Positions 18,570 through 27,803 of a stretch of DNA of 64,000 nucleotides are shown in pieces. Position 1 is the stretch's first letter. Every line of letters begins with the position of its first letter. The stretch spans positions 136,269-200,268 of the forward strand of contig NZ_JAJCIC010000004.1 of assembly GCF_020554865.1 (NCBI RefSeq), in the 5' to 3' direction. Made by a program: the position numbers and the translations under genes. Source of the stretch: Lacrimispora sp. 210928-DFI.3.58. Its GTDB lineage: Bacteria > Bacillota > Clostridia > Lachnospirales > Lachnospiraceae. The notes under the pieces were generated by a model, which had not been told where the DNA came from, made no database searches, and saw only the letters and a list, made by a program, of their open reading frames with translations.

Positions 18570-19871
18570 TCAGAAGATCAGCCCCGCTGTGGCCAGTAAT
18601 GCCGCCGCCAATCCTGCAACTGCCGCCGGAATCGTCGTTCCCAGGATGATATGCTTATAGCTCTCCTTCAGGCTGCATCCGCAGATGGACATGGTGAGAA
18701 TGGCCACAGAGGAATTCGGAAGCTTATTGAGGATCAGAGCAGCTTCTGTCACGATCCTGTGGAGTGCTCCTGCATCCACTCCCATGTCCAGAAATGCCTG
18801 GCCAAAGCTCTCCAGGAAAATGGTCTCACCGGAAATGGCAGAGCCTGTCAGTCCTGTCAGCACAGCGGTTCCGAAATAAGCCTTGATATAGGCCGGAATA
18901 TTCATGGACAGCACCGCCTCCTGCAGGCTCTGAAACGCCGGTGAAAGCCCCAATACCTTAGAGAGTCCCATCACGGCCGCCACCGTAAGCATGGAATTCA
19001 GCCCTGAGCTGCTCCCCGTTTTAATAGCTATTTTTACATTTTTGATGCGCCTATACTGTGTGACGATCACCAGCAGGATCCCCAGAGTAAGGGAAAACAA
19101 GATACTGGTGGACGTTCCCCAGCTGGAGGTTGCCACTACCGCTGCCAGAACCGCAACAAAGGGAAGCACCGCCATGGCAATGCCCGGCAGTTCCTCATCC
19201 GGTATCACAGAAGCATTGTCCGTATACATGGCAAGGAGCTCCTCTTTCGTATGCTGGCTGCGGCTTTTTTTCTGGGCATAATTAAAATAAAGAAAAAAAC
19301 TGGCGGCAAGAATCCCGGTGCAGATCACAGACAGCCCCGGTGCCGAGCCAAGGGAGGTACCCAGATAGCTGTTTGGAAGCACATTGCAGATATCCAGGGA
19401 ATACATGAAGCCATTGCCGCAGGCTCCGCCTCCCAGCAGCATGAAGGGGAGCACTCTGCGATCCATCCCATTCTCCCGGAGCAGATTGTCCGCTATGGGA
19501 TACAGCACAAAGACCATGATATATCCATTGATCCCCAGCAGTGTAATAAAAAAGGTACAGAGCAGGATCACAAGCCCCACCAGCTTCGCCCCAAGCTTAT
19601 CTGTCAGAAATTTGGCAACCTTTGTCGCCAATCCCGTTTCCAGTACCAGCTGTCCAAAGACACCTCCCAGGCCAAGGATCAAAAACCAGGACGCCACAAA
19701 GCCCCCGGCTCCGGCGGAATAGGTTGTCAAAAAGCCGTCAAAAATGTTCAGGCTGCTGGTTACTAAAATGACCAGTGCCGTAATTACAGTGGCAGTGATC
19801 ATATCGATTCCCTTTATGATCATCACCACCAGCAGCACAATTGCCGCGATCAATCCGATTGCAGATAGCAT
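18570..19871 (-). CDS. GntP-like carboxylate permease
   Basis: About 433 residues with roughly twelve hydrophobic segments, glycine-rich LGLGGVFGQLV and GGGACGNGF loops and a C-terminal SSVAILTMS stretch, as in the GntP/citrate-type permeases of the ion transporter superfamily. Known members import gluconate or other small hydroxy acids. In this setting the substrate is probably the carboxylate that the ligase or CoA transferase activates. ATG at 19871 follows GGGGAGGAACGCT; the frame from 19886 is slightly longer and lacks a site. Confidence 0.75.
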   Translation of the reverse strand: MLSAIGLIAAIVLLVVMIIKGIDMITATVITALVILVTSSLNIFDGFLTTYSAGAGGFVASWFLILGLGGVFGQLVLETGLATKVAKFLTDKLGAKLVGLVILLCTFFITLLGINGYIMVFVLYPIADNLLRENGMDRRVLPFMLLGGGACGNGFMYSLDICNVLPNSYLGTSLGSAPGLSVICTGILAASFFLYFNYAQKKSRSQHTKEELLAMYTDNASVIPDEELPGIAMAVLPFVAVLAAVVATSSWGTSTSILFSLTLGILLVIVTQYRRIKNVKIAIKTGSSSGLNSMLTVAAVMGLSKVLGLSPAFQSLQEAVLSMNIPAYIKAYFGTAVLTGLTGSAISGETIFLESFGQAFLDMGVDAGALHRIVTEAALILNKLPNSSVAILTMSICGCSLKESYKHIILGTTIPAAVAGLAAALLATAGLIF

Positions 19872-19886
19872 AGCGTTCCTCCCCAT

Positions 19887-20459
19887 TTATTTTACTTTCC
19901 CATCGTCCGGCTCCTTGCCTGCGCCGGACTGCCAATGGGCATTCATTTTGTCAAGCGGGACCTCGATCAAGCCTGCCTGTTTCCCATATACATAGATGAC
20001 AAAACCACGTTTGCATCGGAATACACACTCCAGGCACGGATCCTCATCACAGTAAGCAAAGGCATCCGTATCTGCCAGCGCAAACACCATAGGAGACCGT
20101 TTGGTATCGGATACGTATTTCAAATATCCTCCTGTAAAGGTTTTCAAATAGATCCACTCCGGCTTGTCCTTCGCAGACAGGGCTTTCCATGAGACACGCA
20201 CCGCATTGTCATTGTAGCCTCCCGTGATCTGATATGTAATCTTCAGAGAATTTCCAGCATCCTCCTGTGTCAAAGGCGTAAGCCGCTGCGCCCTCTGGCC
20301 GCAGCAGACGATCTCCTTCTCCTCTAATACGCTGCCTCCGGTCACCGGAAAAAGGGCGCCGCAGCTACTGCAGCGGTAAAATACCACCTCCGGGCACTCT
20401 CCCGCTCTCGGCTTTCTGGTATCCCGGCATCTCCGTTGGCTAAACACCTGCTCGCTCAT
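19887..20459 (-). CDS. Small protein with desulforedoxin-type Fe(Cys)4 motif
   Basis: About 190 residues. Cys30-X2-Cys33 and, 18 residues on, the pair Cys52-Cys53 reproduce the four-cysteine iron site of desulforedoxin and of the desulfoferrodoxin N-terminus (YRCSSCG then VCCGQ). The rest does not show the histidine ligands of a superoxide reductase, but carries further cysteines (CDEDPCLECVFRC). I do not recognise the family. Its place inside the acyl-CoA/ETF cluster suggests an electron-transfer or acyl-carrying accessory role (inference). The second methionine (20459) is used; it lies 15 nt from the permease gene at the other end. Confidence 0.65.
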   Translation of the reverse strand: MSEQVFSQRRCRDTRKPRAGECPEVVFYRCSSCGALFPVTGGSVLEEKEIVCCGQRAQRLTPLTQEDAGNSLKITYQITGGYNDNAVRVSWKALSAKDKPEWIYLKTFTGGYLKYVSDTKRSPMVFALADTDAFAYCDEDPCLECVFRCKRGFVIYVYGKQAGLIEVPLDKMNAHWQSGAGKEPDDGKVK

Positions 20460-20496
20460 CACATCACCACCCGTTTCCTGCATATGAACTATTTCT

Positions 20497-22143
20497 TTAT
20501 TGCTTCTCCCCGTCCATCCTTCTCTGAAGTTCCTCCCGGAGCAGATATTTCTTCACCTTTCCGCTGCCCGTATGGGGGATCCGTCCGATCAGCTCCAGAC
20601 GCTCCGGCCAGAAGCGCTTTGGCACCTGTTTTTCCCTCAGATATGCCTTTACCTCCTCAAGGCTTAAGTCCTCATGGCCCGTAAGGGGCACGGCAAATGC
20701 ACAGATCCGCTCCCCCATCCGCTCATCCGGCATGCCGATGATCGTATGGTCTCCCATTCCGGGACATCCCTCCAGATGATCATTGATCTCATTGGAGTTT
20801 AGATTTTCTCCTCCCCGTACGATCATATCCTTCTTTCTGCCGATGATATGGATATTGCCGTCTTCATCCATGACGCAGAGATCACCGCTGTGAAACCAGC
20901 CCTCGTCGTCCAGAACGCCGTCTGTCACAGCCCTGTCCTTCAGGTATCCCACAAAAACATTGGGGCCTCTTGAGATTTCCTCCCCAGGCATTCCTTTCGG
21001 CACCTCCCTGCCATCGTCATCCACTACCTTTACCTCAATGGCCCCAAGGGGTCTCCCGGAGGAGGTGCCGTTAAAGGCCAGAACCTCCTCCGGTCTTACA
21101 AACACATGGGGCACGCTTTCTGTGGAGCCATAGACCTCACAGAGAAGGATGCGGAATTTCCATGCCTTCCGGATCAGATAGCCCGGCACCGGCGCTCCTC
21201 CGCACAGGTAAAATTTCAAAAACGGCAGATCGCCTCCATTGTTTTCCAGTTCCCGGAGAATGTCATAGATAAATGGCGTTGCTCCCATGGAATAGGTGCA
21301 TTTTTCTTTGTTCATCAATTCAATGGCTTCCCGGCAGTAATATTTCTGCTGCAGCACCAGCTTTGCCCCGATCATCATGGTCGCGATCACTCCATGGTGG
21401 AACCCTGTTGCATGATTTAAGGGAGCGGGCATGAACATGATATCCTCCTGTGTCAGCTTCAGCTCCTTATAAAAGGCCTCCTCACTGTAGCGGATATTAT
21501 CATGGGAAAGAAGAACCCCTTTTGTACCTCCTGTTGTACCGGAGGTGCAAAGGATCGCTGCAATATCCTGTCCTGTCAGCTCATGGACACACTCTTCCTT
21601 TTTTAGCGGCTGATACTGTGCGAGAATTTCCCTTAAGGAGACCAGACTGCTGGTCCGTTCCCTGGCAGAATCCAGGAGAACCACTCCTTTCAGGGAAGGG
21701 ATCTGGTCCATCACTGCCAGGATCCGGCTTTCATAATCGGTCTTATGAAAAAAGGTCGGGCCGAAATAAGCCTTTGACTCCGTGATCCTCATGCTGCGGA
21801 TCAGCTCCTTTTCCTCGTAGCACATGGCAATAGGATGGACCACTGCCCCTGCCTTCAGACAGGCAATGGTCAGCAATGCGAATTCGCTCCAGATGGGCAG
21901 CTGGAAGGATACCACATCTTTCGGCCTGACACCGATCGCCTGCAGATAAGCCGCAACCCTTGATGCTGCCTCGTCCATCTGCCGGTAGGTATAGCGAAAG
22001 CCCCTGTCATCTACCACGTATTCCCTGTCAGGACACCGCTTTACGGTATCCTCCCAGCAGTCCAAAAGGGTCCTGTTACCCCAATACCCGGCCTCAAGAT
22101 ATTTCTGCCTCTGCAGGGGATTTATTTTTATCTCATCAAACAT
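20497..22143 (-). CDS. AMP-dependent acyl-CoA synthetase/ligase
   Basis: 548 residues, the normal length. It activates a carboxylic acid with ATP and CoA through an acyl-adenylate. The ATP loop is CTSGTTGGTKG, followed by VYGSTESVPH, GWFHSGDLCVMDEDG, GRKKDMIVRGGENLN and the C-terminal catalytic lysine region HTGSGKVKK. It resembles the CaiC/BaiB-type ligases found beside CaiB transferases. ATG follows AGGAGGTAGCCT. Together with the CoA transferase it gives two ways of making the CoA ester: ATP-driven priming and then CoA recycling. Confidence 0.9.
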   Translation of the reverse strand: MFDEIKINPLQRQKYLEAGYWGNRTLLDCWEDTVKRCPDREYVVDDRGFRYTYRQMDEAASRVAAYLQAIGVRPKDVVSFQLPIWSEFALLTIACLKAGAVVHPIAMCYEEKELIRSMRITESKAYFGPTFFHKTDYESRILAVMDQIPSLKGVVLLDSARERTSSLVSLREILAQYQPLKKEECVHELTGQDIAAILCTSGTTGGTKGVLLSHDNIRYSEEAFYKELKLTQEDIMFMPAPLNHATGFHHGVIATMMIGAKLVLQQKYYCREAIELMNKEKCTYSMGATPFIYDILRELENNGGDLPFLKFYLCGGAPVPGYLIRKAWKFRILLCEVYGSTESVPHVFVRPEEVLAFNGTSSGRPLGAIEVKVVDDDGREVPKGMPGEEISRGPNVFVGYLKDRAVTDGVLDDEGWFHSGDLCVMDEDGNIHIIGRKKDMIVRGGENLNSNEINDHLEGCPGMGDHTIIGMPDERMGERICAFAVPLTGHEDLSLEEVKAYLREKQVPKRFWPERLELIGRIPHTGSGKVKKYLLREELQRRMDGEKQ

Positions 22144-22196
22144 AGGCTACCTCCTGACAAGGAATCGGTCTGTGGGCCTGACAGCGCCGGGGCATA

Positions 22197-23207
22197 TTAC
22201 CCCTGCTGTCTTGCCTTAAGCTCCTTTACCAGTGCCGGAACCACCTCAAACAGATCGCCTACAATACAGTAATCTGCAACCTCAAAGATGGGAGCTGTTT
22301 CATCCTTATTGATCGCCACAATGGTGCCGGACTCACTCATGCCGGCCACATGCTGCACTGCTCCGGAAATGCCGCATGCAAAGTAGATCTTCGGGGATAC
22401 GGTGGAGCCGGTCTGTCCCACCTGCTTTGACTGGGGCATCCAGCCTGCATCCACAGCCGCACGGGAACAGCCCACAGTTCCGCCTAACACTGCTGCCAGC
22501 TCTTCAAGGATCGCAAAATTCTCCCCATTTTTCATTCCACGTCCGCCGGATACGATCACCTCTGCCTCATCCAGCCGCATTCCCTGATCCTCTGCCGCCT
22601 TGATGAAGTCGATCACCTTTGTACGGATCTCCTCCGCAGGAGTGCGGATCTCCTCCACGATCACCTCCGGCTGGTTGTCAGGATCTGCAGCCGGCTTTTT
22701 AAATGCCCCGGGCCTGCAGGTTCCCATCTGCGGCCGTGTCTCACTGCAGAGGATCTGGGCGTACAGGTTGCCGCCAAAGGCAGGGCGCTCCCAGACCACA
22801 TTTCCTGTCTCCTCCTCTACGCTTAAGGCCGTACAGTCTGCTGTCAGGCCTGTGTGCAGGCTTACTGCCAGCTTAGAGCCAAGATCACGTCCATTGACCG
22901 TAGCTCCTACCAGAATGGTATTGGGATCATATTTTTCCACCAGCTTTAAAAATGCATGGCCGTATCCGTCTGCGGAGTAATGTTCATACTCATCGCCTTT
23001 CACCACATATACCTTATCAGCGCCGTATTCTGCTGCACCTTTTACGGCTGCATCCACTTCTTTTCCAATGACAACGGCGCAGAGCTGCTGCTTTAAGCCG
23101 TCTGCCAGCTTCCTTCCCTGTCCCAGCAGCTCGAAGCCCACGCTCTTTGGCTGGCCCTGAAAGCATTCGATAAATACCCATACATCCTTACATGTCTCAA
23201 AGCTCAT
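22197..23207 (-). CDS. etfA: Electron transfer flavoprotein alpha subunit
   Basis: About 336 residues. The C-terminal FAD domain shows the ETF-alpha signature [13 protein letters not shown], then [33 protein letters not shown] and [20 protein letters not shown]. It pairs with EtfB directly upstream (13-nt gap) to shuttle electrons to or from the acyl-CoA dehydrogenases. Whether it is bifurcating cannot be decided by eye. The second methionine (23207) is 8 nt after AGGAGG; the first (23213) is too close. Confidence 0.95.
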   Translation of the reverse strand: MSFETCKDVWVFIECFQGQPKSVGFELLGQGRKLADGLKQQLCAVVIGKEVDAAVKGAAEYGADKVYVVKGDEYEHYSADGYGHAFLKLVEKYDPNTILVGATVNGRDLGSKLAVSLHTGLTADCTALSVEEETGNVVWERPAFGGNLYAQILCSETRPQMGTCRPGAFKKPAADPDNQPEVIVEEIRTPAEEIRTKVIDFIKAAEDQGMRLDEAEVIVSGGRGMKNGENFAILEELAAVLGGTVGCSRAAVDAGWMPQSKQVGQTGSTVSPKIYFACGISGAVQHVAGMSESGTIVAINKDETAPIFEVADYCIVGDLFEVVPALVKELKARQQG

Positions 23208-23220
23208 CGTCATAACCTCC

Positions 23221-24009
23221 TTACAGTACTTTGGCTTCTGTCAGCTTGCTGATCAAAGAGCCGGCAATCTCAGCAGGGCTGCTGCCCTCGATCGTTACAC
23301 CTGTAGCGGTGCGCTTCGGTGTAAAGGTTGCCTTTACCTTTGTGGGTGATCCCTTTAAACCAATTTTGGAAGTGTCAATATCCGGGAAATCAGCAAAGGT
23401 CAGCTCCGGGATATCGCAGCGCAGAGAGTAGAGCTTTCTGCTGACGGTGGCATATCTGGGCTTATTGCTTTCCTTTGTTGCAGTGCACAGTACCGGAAAA
23501 GAGGTCTCGATCACCTCAATTCCCTCCTCAACCTGGCGGCGGGCGATCACCTTATCTCCTTCCACCTTCAGATCCAGCACATAAGTCAGGCGTGTTGCAC
23601 CCAGATGCTCTGCGATACTGGGAGCTGTCTGGCCTGTATCTCCGTCAATGGCCTGCTTGCCGCCCAGGATCACATCAAAGGGACCCAGCTTTTCAATGGC
23701 CTGAGACAGAATGTAGCTGGTAGCGTATGTATCAGAGCCGCCAAAGGCCCTGTCTGTGATCAGGTATCCCTCATCTGCCCCCATGGAGATTGCCTCTCTC
23801 AGCACAGCCTTTGCCTGCTGGGGCCCCATGGAGATCGCCACCACCCTGCCGCCATAGGTATCCTTCAGCCTCAGGGCCGTTTCCAGGGCATTTTTGTCAA
23901 AGGGGTTCATAATGCTCGGAACACCCTGACGGATCAATGTATTTTTCACCGGATCAATCTTGATTTCTGTGGTATCCGGAACCTGCTTTATGCAAACAAC
24001 GATGTTCAT
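23221..24009 (-). CDS. etfB: Electron transfer flavoprotein beta subunit
   Basis: 262 residues. MNIVVCIKQVPDT at the N-terminus and GGKQAIDGDTGQTAPSIAEHLG near residues 124-145 are ETF-beta signatures; the latter region holds the second nucleotide (AMP or, in bifurcating forms, FAD). It forms the heterodimer with EtfA. The start follows AGGAGGTAGCAAA, and the gene begins 11 nt after the stop of the upstream dehydrogenase gene. The order acd-etfB-etfA matches known clostridial reductase operons such as butyryl-CoA and acryloyl-CoA reductase. Confidence 0.95.
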   Translation of the reverse strand: MNIVVCIKQVPDTTEIKIDPVKNTLIRQGVPSIMNPFDKNALETALRLKDTYGGRVVAISMGPQQAKAVLREAISMGADEGYLITDRAFGGSDTYATSYILSQAIEKLGPFDVILGGKQAIDGDTGQTAPSIAEHLGATRLTYVLDLKVEGDKVIARRQVEEGIEVIETSFPVLCTATKESNKPRYATVSRKLYSLRCDIPELTFADFPDIDTSKIGLKGSPTKVKATFTPKRTATGVTIEGSSPAEIAGSLISKLTEAKVL

Positions 24010-24020
24010 TTTGCTACCTC

Positions 24021-25163
24021 CTATTTGTATTCCTTCTTCAGTACATTGGCGATGGTCAGTCTCTGAACCTGGTTTGCACCCTCAAAGATCTGGAACACCT
24101 TGCAGTCACGCATCAGCTTTTCGACAGGATACTCTTTGCTGTAGCCATAGCCGCCAAAAATCTGGACCGCATTGGAGGTCACCTCCTGGGCACAGTCGGA
24201 AACAAAGGTTTTGGTGATGGACCCCTCCTTCTGAACCAGACTGCCCTGATCCATCATTCTCATGGTATTGTTCACCAGGCATCTGGAGGCCTCTGTCTTG
24301 ATCGCCATATCAGCTAACATCTGCTGAACCATCTGGAAATTGATAATAGGCTGGCCGAACTGTTTTCTCTCTTTTGCGTATTTCACAGACTCATCCAGGG
24401 CGCGCTGCATAATGCCCACTGCCATGGTTGCCACAAAGGCACGTGACAGATTCAGCGCGTTCATTGCCAGCTTAAAGCCGCTGCCCTCAGCGCCCAGCAT
24501 AGCGGAGGCCTTGACCCTTACATTCTCAAAGGTCACATCCGTGGTATTGGAAAGGCGCAGTCCCATCTTGTTCTCATGCTTGCCGATGGTAATGCCGGGT
24601 TCATCTGCATCAACGATAAATGCGGAGATCCCCTTATTTCCCTTCTCCGGGCTGGTCTTGAAAAAGCCCACCATGATAGATGCCAGGGCGCCGTTGGTGA
24701 TAAAGGTCTTGTTTCCGTTTAAGATATAATCGTCTCCATCCTTTACTGCCGTGGCACGCATGGCTCCCGGATCAGAGCCGGCATTTGGTTCGGTCAGCGC
24801 AAAGGCTGCAAATTTTCCAGGCTTCACAACATCCGCAAAATACTTGCCCTGCTCCGGTGTTCCTGCCAGGATCACATTGCGCAGCGCCACAAAGGAGGTC
24901 ACAAAGCTGATGGCATAGCCTGCATCCACCTTTGCCAGTTCCTCGAAGATCATGGCGGTGGTCTCATAGCTTAAGCCTGTTCCGCCGTACTCCTCCGGGA
25001 TCTCCAGCATGTGAAGTCCCATCCGGAAGCCCCAGTCAAATAATTCCCTTGGGCACTCGCCCTTCTCGTCTGCCTCCTGGACATAGGGCTTGATCTCATT
25101 TTCTGCCATCTCACGGACCATGGCGATCAGAGCCTTCTGCTCCTCGGTATAAAGTAAGCTCAT
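24021..25163 (-). CDS. Acyl-CoA dehydrogenase (copy 1)
   Basis: 380 residues, normal for short-chain acyl-CoA dehydrogenases. It shows the family blocks FALTEPNAGSDPGAMRATA, NGNKTFITNGALA, ERKQFGQPIINFQ, QIFGGYGYSKEYPVEKLMRD and the C-terminal FEGANQVQR holding the presumed catalytic glutamate. FAD-linked alpha-beta oxidation, or reduction in the reverse sense, is expected with the adjacent EtfBA as redox partner. The start follows AAAGGAAAGGTG. It lies directly before etfB, so it is the likelier physical partner. Confidence 0.93.
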   Translation of the reverse strand: MSLLYTEEQKALIAMVREMAENEIKPYVQEADEKGECPRELFDWGFRMGLHMLEIPEEYGGTGLSYETTAMIFEELAKVDAGYAISFVTSFVALRNVILAGTPEQGKYFADVVKPGKFAAFALTEPNAGSDPGAMRATAVKDGDDYILNGNKTFITNGALASIMVGFFKTSPEKGNKGISAFIVDADEPGITIGKHENKMGLRLSNTTDVTFENVRVKASAMLGAEGSGFKLAMNALNLSRAFVATMAVGIMQRALDESVKYAKERKQFGQPIINFQMVQQMLADMAIKTEASRCLVNNTMRMMDQGSLVQKEGSITKTFVSDCAQEVTSNAVQIFGGYGYSKEYPVEKLMRDCKVFQIFEGANQVQRLTIANVLKKEYK

Positions 25164-25196
25164 ATATTTTCACCTTTCCTTTACTATGAAAATCCT

Positions 25197-25213
25197 GCCG
25201 CCGAATAGGCGGC
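25197..25213 (-). terminator. Hairpin between CoA transferase and acyl-CoA dehydrogenase genes
   Basis: GCCGCC-TATTC-GGCGGC on the minus strand followed by AGGATTTTC. The T-run is displaced, so partial termination or 3'-end processing within the operon is more likely than a full stop. Confidence 0.45.
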
Positions 25214-25246
25214 TTGTATTTTTCTCTACTGATCCCGGCCGCCTGA

Positions 25247-26473
25247 TCACAGCCTGCGAAGCTTTGTCTCCCCGGTGGCTGCACCGCTTGTCAGGGCCTC
25301 TTCGATCTCCTGATCGGAATATCCCAGCTGCTTCATGATTTCAACGGTATGTGCTCCCTGAGAACCGCCGATCACATACTCCGGCTCACCCATGGAGCCA
25401 AAGACAATGGGGCTGGTAGGCATAAAGCGTTCCCCGGAGGGATATGGGATCTTTGCCAGGACATTGTTCGCCATAGCCTGCTCATCCTTATAAATGTCAA
25501 GGGGCTCATAGGCAGCCTCACAAGCCAGGTCATTGGCCTTAAACATGGCCATCAGCTCATCACGGGTGAATCCGGCCATGGCCTCATCCAGAATGTCCGT
25601 TACCTCAGAATTTAAGTGGTTCTTGTTGACCTCGGCACAGTGGAGGTATTTTTCATTTCCGATCATATCCTCCCTGCCAAGGAGCCTCATGATCTTTTCA
25701 TAATCCCTGTCATATTCCGGACAGCACAGAACCAGCCATTTGCCGTCCTTTGTTCGGAATACATTATTAAAGGGATTCGGCACCTCTTTCCTGTTCTTCG
25801 GATACTGGTTGCCGTATTGGGCGGAAATGATGCCTGTGCTCAGTGCATAGACGGCTGCGTGATGAAGGCTGACTGTGATCTTGTCACCTGTCCCCGTCTT
25901 CTCACGGGCATACAGTGCGGCGCAGATCCCAGATGCCAGTGACAGAGATACCTGGAAGTCACCGAAGCCGTTGGTAGGGATCATGGGCGCATCGCCGCGG
26001 TTGACCGTGGTGCCGAACACACCGCCTCTTGCCATATAGCAGGTCACATCAAAGCCCGCCGTATCCTTCTCCGGCCCCTTCTCTCCATAGCCAAGTACCT
26101 GGGCAAAAATCAGCTTTGGGAATTTTTCCTTTAAGGTGTCGTAGTCCAGTCCCAGCTTTACTAAAGATTTTGTTCTTGTGTTTGTCACAAAGACATCTGC
26201 TTCTGCCAGCAATTTATATGCAATCTCAAGACCCTTCTCTGATTTCAGATCCAGGGTGATGAAACGTTTATTCATGTTTGCAACGTCAAAGGCCAGATTT
26301 TCGTCATCTAAAAAAGGCATGTTGAATACTGCGCCCTGGGTTCTGGCCGGATCCCCTTTGGCTGATTCAATTTTAATACAATCGGCTCCCCACTCGCCCA
26401 ATACACGGACAGTGGTCGGTGCCGCAAGATAGGTTGTCAGATCCACAACCTTGACTCCCTGCAGTGGTTTCAC
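25247..26473 (-). CDS. CaiB/BaiF family (class III) CoA transferase
   Basis: About 408 residues, the normal length. KPLQGVKVVDLTTYLAAP begins the Rossmann half, NMNKRFITLDLKSEKG follows, and GYGEKGPEKDTAGFDVTCYMARGG contains the aspartate expected to form the acyl-enzyme anhydride. The latter block resembles the clostridial HadA/FldA subgroup that moves CoA between 2-hydroxy or aryl acids. GTG at 26473 is the start, since AAGGAGG lies 6 nt before it; the frame extending to 26725 reads through the leader and is not coding. It follows acyl-CoA dehydrogenase copy 2 after 145 nt. Confidence 0.9.
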   Translation of the reverse strand: MKPLQGVKVVDLTTYLAAPTTVRVLGEWGADCIKIESAKGDPARTQGAVFNMPFLDDENLAFDVANMNKRFITLDLKSEKGLEIAYKLLAEADVFVTNTRTKSLVKLGLDYDTLKEKFPKLIFAQVLGYGEKGPEKDTAGFDVTCYMARGGVFGTTVNRGDAPMIPTNGFGDFQVSLSLASGICAALYAREKTGTGDKITVSLHHAAVYALSTGIISAQYGNQYPKNRKEVPNPFNNVFRTKDGKWLVLCCPEYDRDYEKIMRLLGREDMIGNEKYLHCAEVNKNHLNSEVTDILDEAMAGFTRDELMAMFKANDLACEAAYEPLDIYKDEQAMANNVLAKIPYPSGERFMPTSPIVFGSMGEPEYVIGGSQGAHTVEIMKQLGYSDQEIEEALTSGAATGETKLRRL

Positions 26474-26618
26474 GGTAATCCTCCTTGGCTGATCTGTTAA
26501 AAAATGCAGCCGGTTTCCGTCCTTTTGCGGACATGCTCCCCGGTATGGGTTCCCAGGTGTCTGAAACCAGCTGCTTTCTATACGGTTGCTATAGGGCTGC
26601 CTTCGCAGGCGGAAACGC

Positions 26619-27803
26619 TTATAATACGTACTCCATGTGAGCACCATGCTTGATGGTATTTCTGGAGATGGTGATCCTCTGTACGGTAGGAGCTCCCTCC
26701 TCCAGCCACATAGCGCGGCAGTCACGGTACAGGCGCTCTACAGGGCCGTACTTGCAGTCCTCAAAGTAGCCGACGCCGCCGAAGATCTCCAGCATCTCAT
26801 CGCTGACCTTTCTGGTGGTGTCAATGCTGAACAGCTTGCACATAGCAGCCTTTTCCTCAATGTACTCGCCGGTGGGGTTCTCCTCATAGGCCTTTGCAAA
26901 ATCGTAAACCATGCAGCGGAGTGCATGCACCATCATGGACATATCGGCGATCTTGCAGCGGATGGCCTGACGTGTTCCGATAGGCTTGCCGAAGGTTACA
27001 CGGTCAGCAGCATACTGTAAGGACAGCTCTAACATTCTCTGTGCCATACCTAAGTTGGATGCAGCAATGTGTGCGCGGGATACGGACAGTGAATGCATTG
27101 CGATCTCAAGTCCCTGACCCTCTTTGCCTAAGAGATACTTCTTGTCGATCCTGCAGTCAGTGAACTTTAACTCGCCGTGTCCTGCACCGCGGCAGCCCAT
27201 CATATGAGGCATATTGATCACCTCAAAACCTGGAGCATCCATTGGCACGAAGAAAGCGGAGAGTCTGTCATCCTTACTGGAGTCCGGATTGGTAACAGCG
27301 ATCACATAAGCAAATTCGCAGCAGTCTGTGTGGGAGATCAGAGTCTTCTCGCCGTTTAATACGTAATAGTCGCCGTCCTTCACTGCGGTGGTATGTAAGT
27401 CAGCGCCTGTTCCTCCGGTAGCCTCGGTCAGTGCAAAGCAGGTGAATACGGACTTATCCTGGAACTTGTGCATGTACTCATCCTTTAATTCCTTGCTGCC
27501 GTAGTCATCCAGGATCCTCCAGTTCAGATCCATTGCGTAGTGAAGATGCATACGCATGCCGCCCGGTCCTCTGGAGAACTCCTCCTGTACCTGCAGGATC
27601 TCAAGCTCGTTTAAGCCCCAGCCGCCGTACTCCTCAGGAAGGGAGCAGCGGTATAAATTATTCTCGATTGCCAGATCGTAAAACTCCTGCGGGAATTTAT
27701 TGGTGACCTCAACTTCCTTCTGGATCTCCTCCAGCGGTCCCTCTGCCAGTTCACGGATCTGTTTTAAATATGCCTGGAACTCTTCTGCGGATAATTTACT
27801 CAT
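26619..27803 (-). CDS. Acyl-CoA dehydrogenase (copy 2)
   Basis: 394 residues and first gene of the cluster. Blocks CFALTEATGGTGADLHTTAV, LNGEKTLISHTDCC, DRVTFGKPIGTRQAIR and EIFGGVGYFEDCKYGPVERLYRDCRA are visible; the C-terminal WLEEGAPTVQR supplies the expected glutamate. It is clearly diverged from copy 1 and closer to the CaiA/BaiH-neighbour type seen with CaiB transferases. Two different dehydrogenases in one operon suggest a heteromer or two successive redox steps. The start follows AAGGAGGAATATGAA, and the promoter region carries TTATAGG inverted repeats. Confidence 0.92.
   Translation of the reverse strand: MSKLSAEEFQAYLKQIRELAEGPLEEIQKEVEVTNKFPQEFYDLAIENNLYRCSLPEEYGGWGLNELEILQVQEEFSRGPGGMRMHLHYAMDLNWRILDDYGSKELKDEYMHKFQDKSVFTCFALTEATGGTGADLHTTAVKDGDYYVLNGEKTLISHTDCCEFAYVIAVTNPDSSKDDRLSAFFVPMDAPGFEVINMPHMMGCRGAGHGELKFTDCRIDKKYLLGKEGQGLEIAMHSLSVSRAHIAASNLGMAQRMLELSLQYAADRVTFGKPIGTRQAIRCKIADMSMMVHALRCMVYDFAKAYEENPTGEYIEEKAAMCKLFSIDTTRKVSDEMLEIFGGVGYFEDCKYGPVERLYRDCRAMWLEEGAPTVQRITISRNTIKHGAHMEYVL

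Noticed and set aside
25247..26725. CoA transferase starting at 26725
   Set aside because: The first 84 codons show no family similarity; AAGGAGG before GTG at 26473 gives the normal family length.
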